Source of the DNA: Dehalococcoidia bacterium
GTDB lineage: Bacteria; Chloroflexota; Dehalococcoidia; GIF9; AB-539-J10
NCBI GenBank assembly: GCA_023129815.1
Contig: JAGMBH010000053.1
Span: 1 to 6,747, forward strand
Direction of reading: 5' to 3'
DNA: 6,747 nucleotides
Shown here: positions 1 through 5,439 of the stretch, in pieces
Layout of the letters: every line of letters begins with the position of its first letter
How positions within the stretch are numbered: position 1 is the stretch's first letter
Notes under the pieces: generated by a model
Database searches by the model: none
The model's input: the letters and a program-made list of their open reading frames with translations, nothing else
Told to the model about the DNA's origin: nothing
Made by a program: the position numbers and the translations under genes

Positions 1-374
1 CCAATTCTGCCCCCCAATGTAGGGGAGAAAAAGGAAAGCGCTCCCCAAATAGCCAAAGCTACGAGAGCCCCTCCCACAAACCAATTCCACTTCCTTACTG
101 AAGCAGAGAAATGCCCTCCCCATATCACCCAGATTATCACGCCCAGAGCAATAGCTATTATAATTAAGCCAAAACCAAACAAGGTAAATATACTAGCGCC
201 CCAGGCAATCAAACTAGGTCTAAACCAATACAGCAACCCTACTATGACAACAACTAATGTGAGCCTTCTCGCCACCGGGGAAGCGATAAAACTGAAAAAC
301 CCCTTCCTCTCCGGCCGGCTTTTAGTCCTCTTCCGCTTTGGCCTGAATGTGCTCCTCTGTTTTGTCCTAGCCAC
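1..374 (-). CDS. Probable FtsK/SpoIIIE-type DNA translocase, N-terminal membrane part (3' end beyond window)
   Basis: Codons run without a stop from a GTG at 374-372 to the left edge, giving 124 visible residues. The protein opens with about 27 very basic residues, then hydrophobic segments at roughly residues 38-51, 60-85 and 98-117, so it is an integral membrane protein with a cytoplasmic, positively charged N-terminus. That layout, together with the position directly after RNase J, fits the N-terminal domain of FtsK/SpoIIIE, a septum-located hexameric ATPase that pumps chromosomal DNA during division. The ATPase and gamma domains would lie outside the window, so the assignment rests on architecture and context only. 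The GTG start is well supported: a GGAGGT Shine-Dalgarno lies 8 nt upstream, inside the last codons of RNase J, and only 4 nt separate the RNase J stop from this start. Another polytopic membrane protein cannot be excluded. Confidence 0.6.
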   Translation of the reverse strand, partial: MARTKQRSTFRPKRKRTKSRPERKGFFSFIASPVARRLTLVVVIVGLLYWFRPSLIAWGASIFTLFGFGLIIIAIALGVIIWVIWGGHFSASVRKWNWFVGGALVALAIWGALSFFSPTLGGRI

Positions 375-378
375 AGAG

Positions 379-2178
379 CTATACCTCCATAATTATAGGG
401 ATAATAATGGGACGGCGATGAGTCTGCTCATAAAGGAATTTAGTCAAGGAATTCCTTACTCTGGCCTCAAGATTGCTCACTTGTGATAACCTTCCTGGCC
501 CAAATGAGTGCTTTCTATCATGATTCAGAGTAGCTATCACCACATCTTGGCTCTTCTCTATTAATGTCTGGCTCTCTCCAGCATCAACAAAACCCCGTGT
601 TATAATACAGGGCCTTCCCACTAATTTGCCCCTTTGGGCATCGATAGCAAGGGTTACCACCACAATGCCATCTCGCGAAAGCAATTTGCGGTCACGAAGC
701 ATAGTACTATCCAGCTCACCGGTTACCAAACCATTCACATAGACATTACCTATGGGGACTTTACCCAGGATTTTCCCAGTCTCCTGCCCTAGCTCAAGTA
801 TGTCTCCATCCTCGAGAACAAAAATATTATCTTCTGGCATACCCAAGCTCCGGGCCAACCTGGCATGCAAGCTCAAATGGCGATACTCACCGTGAATAGG
901 TACGAAGAACTTAGGTTTAACCAAATTAAATAAAAGCTTTAACTCCTCTTGGCTGCCATGTCCATGAACGTGAACTTGAGACAATTTCTCATAAATCACA
1001 TTAGCGCCTTGCCGAAAGAGGCTGTCTATAGTCTTGTTAACTAGTGCCTCATTCCCAGGAACAGGGGTGGCTGACATTACCACTGTGTCGCCAGGGACGA
1101 TTTGGACTTGACGATGGTCTCGATTAGCCATACGTACCAGGGCAGAGGTAGGCTCACCTTGACTTCCGGTAGTCAAAATGACTACCCGATTATGAGGCAA
1201 ATGTTTAAGTTCATCAGAACGGCAAAGGACGTCCGGAGGGATAACAAGATAACCCATTTCCGTTGCCACCTTTACTATCTCCTCCATGCTGCGACCAGTG
1301 ATAAATACGCGACGACCATGCTTGGCAGCAACATCAATCACTTGCTGAATGCGAGAGATAAGAGAGGAGAATGTAGTTACAATTACCCTCCCTGAAGCTT
1401 CCATCATAATATGGTCCAGAGTATCACTGACCACCTTCTCAGAAGGGGTATATCCAGAAAGCTCAACATAAGTGGAGTCGGAAAGGAGAAGTAAAACCCC
1501 TTTTCTTCCCAGCCAAGCTAATTGGTTGAGGTCAGTCGCCTCACCAATCACCGGGGTATAATCAAGCTTAAAATCACCACTATGAACTACCATGCCTACC
1601 GGGGTATGAATGATCAGCCCCATAGAATCAGGAATACTATGGCAGACAGGAAAAAACTCTACGGTAAAATTGCCTAACCTAATCCTACTGCCAGCGTGAA
1701 CTACATTTATCCTTGCCCTACCTTTCACTCCACGTTGCTTAAGCTCAGCAGAAATCAATCTCCCGGCAAGCTTAGTAGCATAAATAGGAGGGTTAAGCTG
1801 AGGTAGAACGTAAGGCAAGGCGCCAATATGGTCCTCATGCCCATGAGTAATGATAATGCCTCTTAGATTTTGCTTTCTTTGGAGAACATAGTTGATATCT
1901 GGAATAAGTAAGTCAACCCCTAGCATTTCTTCGCTAGGAAACATGAGCCCGGCATCAATAACCACAATGTCATCGGCATATTCCAGGACCATCATGTTCT
2001 TACCAACCTCGCCCAGTCCACCTAAAGGAATTATCCTTAACTTTTTATTCTTTAGTTTGTCACCCTGAGAGGTAGCGAAGGGTCTAGATTCTTCGCTATG
2101 CTCAGAATGACGAGAGGCGAAGGGCTCAGAATGACAGGTGGAGTGGCTAAATGACATTTCCAATCTCTGTGCTGACAT
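379..2178 (-). CDS. rnj: Ribonuclease J with a repeat-derived N-terminal extension
   Basis: This is a metallo-beta-lactamase/beta-CASP ribonuclease with endonuclease and 5'-3' exonuclease activity, acting in the cytoplasm on mRNA decay and rRNA maturation. The 599 residues contain the zinc-site motif HGHEDH (112-117), a further His at 180 in HSIPDS, HSGDFK (199-204), LLSDST (231-236), the beta-CASP stretch with TGSQGEP (337-343), GHGSQEE (406-412) and PIHGEYR (427-433). It ends in PIIMEV like B. subtilis RNase J1. It exceeds the usual ~555 residues because of the N-terminus: residues 15-40 are the translation of a palindromic repeat at 2058-2136, before the family's normal start near KLRIIPLGG. 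No in-frame ATG, GTG or TTG occurs between Met8 and the conserved domain, so the extension must be translated if standard starts are used. The start at 2178 was chosen because it lies 9 nt after the UDG stop; its AAGG is only 2 nt upstream, so coupling with udg probably drives initiation. Confidence 0.95.
   Translation of the reverse strand: MSAQRLEMSFSHSTCHSEPFASRHSEHSEESRPFATSQGDKLKNKKLRIIPLGGLGEVGKNMMVLEYADDIVVIDAGLMFPSEEMLGVDLLIPDINYVLQRKQNLRGIIITHGHEDHIGALPYVLPQLNPPIYATKLAGRLISAELKQRGVKGRARINVVHAGSRIRLGNFTVEFFPVCHSIPDSMGLIIHTPVGMVVHSGDFKLDYTPVIGEATDLNQLAWLGRKGVLLLLSDSTYVELSGYTPSEKVVSDTLDHIMMEASGRVIVTTFSSLISRIQQVIDVAAKHGRRVFITGRSMEEIVKVATEMGYLVIPPDVLCRSDELKHLPHNRVVILTTGSQGEPTSALVRMANRDHRQVQIVPGDTVVMSATPVPGNEALVNKTIDSLFRQGANVIYEKLSQVHVHGHGSQEELKLLFNLVKPKFFVPIHGEYRHLSLHARLARSLGMPEDNIFVLEDGDILELGQETGKILGKVPIGNVYVNGLVTGELDSTMLRDRKLLSRDGIVVVTLAIDAQRGKLVGRPCIITRGFVDAGESQTLIEKSQDVVIATLNHDRKHSFGPGRLSQVSNLEARVRNSLTKFLYEQTHRRPIIIPIIMEV
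383..388 (-). promoter_or_regulatory. Shine-Dalgarno of the FtsK-like gene, embedded in the RNase J C-terminus
   Basis: The minus strand reads GGAGGT here, 8 nt before the GTG start at 374. The bases also encode part of the final Met-Glu-Val of RNase J, a C-terminus shared with B. subtilis RNase J1. Ribosomes finishing RNase J therefore pass over and release next to this site, which favours translational coupling. Confidence 0.75.
2058..2136. repeat. Palindromic repeat, 79 bp, inside the RNase J coding sequence
   Basis: The ends are imperfect inverted repeats: 12 nt at 2058-2069 and 12 nt at 2125-2136 match at 10 of 12 positions and begin and end with TGTCA/TGACA. Inside is a perfect 8-bp stem, TAGCGAAG at 2073-2080 with CTTCGCTA at 2091-2098, around a 10-nt loop. 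A 12-nt sequence, GCTCAGAATGAC, occurs twice in direct orientation (2100-2111 and 2124-2135). Translated on the minus strand it yields a peptide containing CHSE, RHSEHSEES and RPFA. From memory, HSE-RSEE-type peptides of this kind recur as spurious or repeat-derived segments in many bacterial annotations; I could not check this. Confidence 0.85.
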
Positions 2179-2187
2179 TGCCTTAAT

Positions 2188-2781
2188 CTAAAATAAGCTC
2201 AATTGCTGAGATTCTACAGCTTCAGCTATTCTTTCACCTTGAACCAGCACTCGCGGAATCTGAAGCATGTCAGCCTCAATAATTCTACGCAGACTGCCCT
2301 GGTGGAGGGCAGCGGCGGGATGATACATAGGATAATAAATAATATCACCCACTTTTCGCGCCTTTCCGTGAATCTTTCCTATGTTCTCGTCAGGGAAATA
2401 CCTGGCCAAAGAATAACGGCCTAAGGTGATAATCATTCTTGGGTGGATTATCTCTATTTGGCGATCGAGCCACTTGCGGCAAGCTTGTGTCTCAGCCGGT
2501 AGCGGGTCACGATTTTGGGGAGGGCGACATTTAATTACATTGGCAATGTAAACCTGCTCCCGGGATAAGCCAATTGAAGCCAATAGCTGGTCCAGAAATG
2601 CTCCCGCTGGTCCCACAAAGGGGCGCCCTTGCTGGTCTTCATGCCATCCTGGCGCCTCACCAATAAAAAGCAAGTCGGCATCCTCAGGACCCTCACCAGG
2701 TACTACTTTGGTGCGATACTTAACTAGCTCGCAAGCTCGACAATTGGCAATTTCCTGGTAAAGCTCGGTCAAAGCTGACAT
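2188..2781 (-). CDS. Type-4 uracil-DNA glycosylase, 4Fe-4S, with C-terminal clamp-binding motif
   Basis: The enzyme excises uracil from DNA, the first step of base-excision repair. At 197 residues it has the usual length for family-4 UDG (UDGa). Four cysteines sit where this family binds its iron-sulfur cluster: Cys14 and Cys17 (CxxC), Cys85 in NVIKCRPP, and Cys101. The catalytic-pocket motif GEAPG is at 41-45, followed by GRPFVGPAG (52-60), and the second active-site motif HPAAAL is at 154-159. The last five residues, QLSLF (193-197), match the bacterial beta-sliding-clamp-binding consensus QL(S/D)LF, so recruitment by DnaN is likely. The ATG at 2781 places the CxxC at the expected distance from the N-terminus; the upstream Shine-Dalgarno is weak. 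It starts 48 nt after the PAC2 stop and ends 9 nt before RNase J. Confidence 0.95.
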   Translation of the reverse strand: MSALTELYQEIANCRACELVKYRTKVVPGEGPEDADLLFIGEAPGWHEDQQGRPFVGPAGAFLDQLLASIGLSREQVYIANVIKCRPPQNRDPLPAETQACRKWLDRQIEIIHPRMIITLGRYSLARYFPDENIGKIHGKARKVGDIIYYPMYHPAAALHQGSLRRIIEADMLQIPRVLVQGERIAEAVESQQLSLF

Positions 2782-2829
2782 CTAACTCGATAATAACACG
2801 CATAGCCTTGGTGGTCAATTTAGACTGTA

Positions 2830-3618
2830 TTACTCCTCCTCATCTTCTTCTTCTCGCTCCCAAATAGGTTCAGTGAAGCGGTCAATAAATTCAGCCGTAG
2901 CTTGCTTGGCGAGCCTCTCCATCTCCTTACTCGTTTGCTTGGCCAGATTGCTGAGCTCTGTCAGGTCAAGGTCAATTCCCAGCATTCTGGTTAGCACCTT
3001 GACCACAGCCAAGGAAGCTTTGGGGTTTGCTACTTGGGTAGCATACACCGGCACCTCACCAAGCAAGCAAATGCCATCAATATCTCGCTCCTTGGCTATG
3101 CCTAAAATTAATCCGTTCAATCCGGCGATGCGGAGATCGCCTCTAAGAATAACATTTTGCTTACTTAACTCACTGATTAACTCTCGCTTCGTCGCTACTC
3201 CCCAGACTTTCGCTTCCTCGCTATGATGAATCCTGGTTACCGCGGCAGCACAACTATACACCCTCCCTACTCTGAGCTTCTGGGCCACATCCAAAATGCA
3301 ATTAACCAATTCATACCCCTTAGAACTAGGCTGCTCCTCACCAATAAACAACACCAAGCCTTTCTTGGTCTTTCTATCCTGCCAATAGTAAAACTTGCTC
3401 TCGGGAAAACGAGGGCTTTCAACCACATTATCTTCCACCGTAACACCCACCGGCTCGAAGAAATTGACCGCTTCGATTTCCCCTATTTCCACGGCTTTTA
3501 GCTTTTCCTTTAAGTACTTCGCCGCCATCAAGGAAACATCGCCGATGCCTGGCCAAGAAGCAAACATAACACAGCTCTTAGGACGTGGGTGGCTATAAAG
3601 CTTTATGGCATTTTTCAT
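2830..3618 (-). CDS. PAC2-family protein (proteasome assembly chaperone-like)
   Basis: This is a 262-residue cytoplasmic protein without signal peptide or membrane segment. It shows the marks of the PAC2 family (formerly DUF75): an N-terminal WPGIGDVSLMA segment (22-32), a central sheet with the glycine-rich GLNGLILGIA (166-175), and the conserved LLGEVPVYATQVANPKA region (185-201). A predicted helical, coiled-coil-prone stretch follows at about 217-245, with a strongly acidic tail (EREEEDEEE). In eukaryotes and archaea relatives help assemble proteasomes. Their role in bacteria is not established, and no proteasome gene is visible here, so no specific function is assigned. The ATG at 3618 has a strong GGAGGT Shine-Dalgarno 7 nt upstream (3626-3631), the best initiation site in the window. 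The gene stands first after the 259-nt repeat-filled gap and 48 nt before udg, so it may open the downstream transcription unit. Confidence 0.85.
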   Translation of the reverse strand: MKNAIKLYSHPRPKSCVMFASWPGIGDVSLMAAKYLKEKLKAVEIGEIEAVNFFEPVGVTVEDNVVESPRFPESKFYYWQDRKTKKGLVLFIGEEQPSSKGYELVNCILDVAQKLRVGRVYSCAAAVTRIHHSEEAKVWGVATKRELISELSKQNVILRGDLRIAGLNGLILGIAKERDIDGICLLGEVPVYATQVANPKASLAVVKVLTRMLGIDLDLTELSNLAKQTSKEMERLAKQATAEFIDRFTEPIWEREEEDEEE

Positions 3619-3625
3619 ATACCTT

Positions 3626-3631
3626 ACCTCC
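3626..3631 (-). promoter_or_regulatory. Strong Shine-Dalgarno of the PAC2 gene
   Basis: The minus strand reads GGAGGT at these positions, 7 nt before the ATG at 3618, and fixes the start of the PAC2 gene. Confidence 0.8.
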
Positions 3632-3644
3632 CTCCCACTATAAT

Positions 3645-3799
3645 AGGCTGTTTAATTTTGATTTTCCGTTCAGTTTTGGGCATTTTGGAAGCCTTTCACC
3701 CCCAGATTTTTGTAGTTGCCTGATAAATCAGGCACAGTCGCCCAATAAATTGGGCAACTACATTTCTAAACAGCCTCACCATTAGGCTGTTTAATTTTG
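3645..3799. repeat. Composite repeat framed by copies of AGGCTGTTTA
   Basis: The 16-nt sequence AGGCTGTTTAATTTTG occurs twice in direct orientation, at 3645-3660 and 3784-3799. The inverse of its first ten bases, TAAACAGCCT, lies at 3767-3776. The segment 3645-3776 is therefore a 132-bp unit with 10-bp terminal inverted repeats, carrying the three-way-junction module at 3711-3762. The right terminus can also pair with the next copy (3767-3776 with 3784-3793) as a 10-bp stem with a 7-nt loop. No protein is encoded. This looks like a small non-autonomous element beside a second partial copy; mobility is inferred, not shown. Confidence 0.75.
3711..3762. repeat. 52-nt symmetric three-way-junction palindrome
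   Basis: The parts are exact: outer arm TGTAGTT (3711-3717) pairs with AACTACA (3756-3762). Inside are two perfect hairpins of identical design, 3718-3733 (GCCTGAT, AA, ATCAGGC) and 3740-3755 (GCCCAAT, AA, ATTGGGC), separated by the 6-nt linker ACAGTC. Total 7+16+6+16+7 nt. The layout resembles paired-hairpin REP/BIME units mobilised by REP-associated transposases (TnpA-REP/RAYT), which is the closest known class. No transposase is in the window. It lies between tldE and PAC2 and would be transcribed if those genes share a message. Confidence 0.85.
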
Positions 3800-3875
3800 C
3801 CTCAGCTTCGTTGCACGAGGCTACCCCGTGTAGTAATCTTCGCTACTACACAGGGCTAAAGCCTCGCGCTACATT
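3799..3875. repeat. Second palindromic module, long interrupted hairpin
   Basis: An 8-bp stem, GTGTAGTA (3828-3835) with TACTACAC (3844-3851), sits inside a weaker CCC/GGG pairing (3824-3826 with 3853-3855) and an outer 7-bp stem, CGAGGCT (3816-3822) with AGCCTCG (3860-3866). A small alternative hairpin, GCCTC (3799-3803) with GAGGC (3817-3821), competes with the outer stem. It begins where the second AGGCTGTTTAATTTTG copy ends and reaches to within a few bases of the tldE stop codon. Because no T-run follows the stem in the direction of transcription, it does not look like an intrinsic terminator. It appears to be another repeat family distinct from the 52-nt module. Confidence 0.65.
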
Positions 3876-3877
3876 TT

Positions 3878-5284
3878 TTAACACCTTCCTATCCCTCTCC
3901 CTGAGGGAGAGGGTTTAGGTGAGGCCGTTACTGATAAACAAGAACAATATAGCGCCGGAGTCCGCAAAACCCCGTCAACCCACCTTGCCTCACTCCCTAC
4001 ACCAAGAAGACGAGCCAAAACTTGATAGATATTCCCCGAAATCATAGTATCCTTCACTCGTCCTACTACCTTCCCATTTTCTACCTTATATCCCAGTAAA
4101 ACATTACCGCCGAAATCACCACCTAAGAGATTACCCTGCTCAGCTCCGATAAGTTGCTCGACAATTAAACCCTCCTTCATATCCTCCACCATAGCTTCAA
4201 AGGAAACACCTCCCTCATCTATAACAAGGGAACTTATCGCTGGCTTAGGAAAACTACCCCCACTTCGCCTACCATTGCCGGTGCTTTGAGTGCCAGCTAA
4301 AGCCGCTGTTTGTAAATCATATAAGAAATTCGACACTACTCCATTTTTGATAAGCGCTGTGCATTGACTGGGCATCCCTTCATCATCACAAGGAGAACTC
4401 CCTATACCATAAGCTATAGTAGCATCATCCCATAAGCTAAGCCCATTGTCAAAAACTTGCTCTCCTAACTTATCTTTCAATGGCGAGGCTCCTTCAAGGA
4501 CAGCCTTACCATTAAAAGCCACCTCTATGGGACTTAAAAAGGCGCTAGCCACCCCACGAGGAGTAAAAATCACCGGTAATAACTTAACCCCAGAAACAGC
4601 AGCATTCTCTTCAGCCAACTCTAATTGCCTGATCACCCTATTAGCCACAACATCAAGCTTATCAGGCAAACAACATGAGCTTTCACTATCAGCAACAAAA
4701 AGCATGTCTGTATCCTGAATAAGGATGCCTTCCAGGCTAAGGCTGAAGAAGCTTTTGGCATAACTCGCTTCACCACCTTGGGAATTGACTATCTGGACTG
4801 AGCCTGTTCCTTTAGTCACTCTAACATCGCAAAGGATATCGGGAACATATTTCCTGACCCTGGCTATAAGCTGATTGCCAAGCTCAATCATCTCCTCCAT
4901 AGGCATCTTTTCCACTTGAGGGTCAAAGATGCTCACTTCAGGATAATCCTTTAAGGAAGGGAAGGTAAAACTAGCTGGACTACCAAACTGAGCCGTTTCC
5001 ACAGCCATATCGAGCAAATCCCTTAAGATCCCTCTCCCTTCGAGGGAGAGGTTAGGTGAGGGTGAACCCTTTTTCCCTGCCCCGTCAGGACCGCTGGCCG
5101 CTGAGAAGCCAATCCTGCCCCCTCGGAAAATTCGCAAGGCAACACTGCTGCTTTCCTTATTCTGAATTTGCTTCAGCTTATTAGCTTCAAAATCAACTGG
5201 CGTTTCCTGAGTAGAAACCCAGAAAACCTCAGCTTGCTCAGCCACTTTCTGAGCCCGGCAAAGAATCTCTAAAAGGTGTTCCAT
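3878..5284 (-). CDS. pmbA: TldE/PmbA, non-catalytic partner of the TldD metallopeptidase, with two repeat-derived segments
   Basis: TldE (PmbA) forms a heterodimer with TldD; in E. coli the pair trims the leader of microcin B17 and degrades the antitoxin CcdA. The 468 residues show the family core, with CDDEGMP followed by TALIKNGVVSNFLYD and STGNGRRSGG, and GLIVEQLIGAEQGN further on. The HExxxH zinc motif of TldD is absent, as expected for TldE. Two parts look foreign. Residues about 67-87 include SPSPNLSLEGRG, encoded by a palindromic repeat at 5028-5068, between the strand ending GFSAAS and the helix DLLDMAVETA. Residues 455-468 (SPKPSPSGRGIGRC) come from a second copy of the repeat at 3890-3925, so the stop TAA lies beyond it. 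The ATG at 5284 has AGGA 6 nt upstream (5291-5294). It follows tldD after 155 nt. Confidence 0.93.
   Translation of the reverse strand: MEHLLEILCRAQKVAEQAEVFWVSTQETPVDFEANKLKQIQNKESSSVALRIFRGGRIGFSAASGPDGAGKKGSPSPNLSLEGRGILRDLLDMAVETAQFGSPASFTFPSLKDYPEVSIFDPQVEKMPMEEMIELGNQLIARVRKYVPDILCDVRVTKGTGSVQIVNSQGGEASYAKSFFSLSLEGILIQDTDMLFVADSESSCCLPDKLDVVANRVIRQLELAEENAAVSGVKLLPVIFTPRGVASAFLSPIEVAFNGKAVLEGASPLKDKLGEQVFDNGLSLWDDATIAYGIGSSPCDDEGMPSQCTALIKNGVVSNFLYDLQTAALAGTQSTGNGRRSGGSFPKPAISSLVIDEGGVSFEAMVEDMKEGLIVEQLIGAEQGNLLGGDFGGNVLLGYKVENGKVVGRVKDTMISGNIYQVLARLLGVGSEARWVDGVLRTPALYCSCLSVTASPKPSPSGRGIGRC
3890..3925. repeat. SPSPSGRG-type palindromic repeat, copy 1, forming the TldE C-terminus
   Basis: A perfect 21-nt palindrome at 3893-3913 (arms CCCTCTCCC and GGGAGAGGG around TGA) is followed by TTTAGGTGAGGC. 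The same arrangement, in the same orientation, recurs at 5028-5068. On the minus strand it is read in the tldE frame as SPKPSPSGRGI, the last residues before the stop. Confidence 0.85.
5028..5068. repeat. SPSPSGRG-type palindromic repeat, copy 2, inside tldE
   Basis: The arms CCTCTCCCT (5031-5039) and AGGGAGAGG (5043-5051) pair around TCG, followed by TTAGGTGAGGGTGAACC. It matches the copy at 3890-3925 over ATCCCTCTCCC, GAGGGAGAGG and TTAGGTGAGG and differs by small indels. It is read in the same frame as copy 1, as SPSPNLSLEGRGI. Confidence 0.85.
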
Positions 5285-5311
5285 CTTAAATCCTAAACAA
5301 TGTCAAAAGTC

Positions 5312-5420
5312 AAAATGCAAAAGCTTTATTCTCCTCCACGGATACTATTACATCCAATGCAAATTTGTAGACGCGGCCCTTAAATTCATTTTTAAATTTT
5401 GCCTTGTCATTTTGCATTTT
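5312..5420. repeat. AT-rich gap between tldD and tldE with 11-bp inverted repeats
   Basis: The 155-nt gap holds AAAATGCAAAA at 5312-5322 and its exact inverse TTTTGCATTTT at 5410-5420. Between them is mixed sequence including a GC-richer patch near 5370-5381. On the tldD side the gap is mostly T/A runs. This may be the remnant of another short inverted-repeat element. No promoter or terminator could be supported, so whether tldD and tldE share a transcript is open. Confidence 0.45.
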
Positions 5421-5439
5421 TATCTTTTATTTTTTATTT

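Noticed and set aside
244..486. Plus-strand open frame of 80 codons across the left gene boundary
   Set aside because: It overlaps the end of RNase J and the start of the FtsK-like gene on the other strand, has no recognisable domain, and is explained as a shadow of those genes.
1102..1395. Plus-strand open frames opposite RNase J, UDG, PAC2, TldE and TldD
   Set aside because: All lie antisense to well-supported conserved proteins and show no family motif or convincing ribosome-binding site.
2710..2796. Short minus-strand frame of 27 codons starting between PAC2 and udg, with AAGG upstream
   Set aside because: It overlaps the UDG start in another frame, has no recognisable content, and is short enough to arise by chance; a leader peptide cannot be supported.
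3640..3645. TATTAT on the minus strand upstream of PAC2 as a -10 box
   Set aside because: No credible -35 hexamer lies 16-18 nt upstream (the sequence there reads CGGAAA), and the region is repeat-derived, so a promoter is not claimed.
3711..3762. tRNA gene, because of the cloverleaf-like fold
   Set aside because: It is only 52 nt, has no anticodon arm or conserved tRNA loop sequences, and its arms are simple perfect palindromes.
3711..3875. Intrinsic terminator after tldE
   Set aside because: The hairpins are strong but none is followed by a T-run in the direction of transcription, and the structures are better explained as repeats.
3645..3925. CRISPR array
   Set aside because: The repeated units differ from each other, spacing is irregular, and no regular repeat-spacer pattern or cas gene is present.
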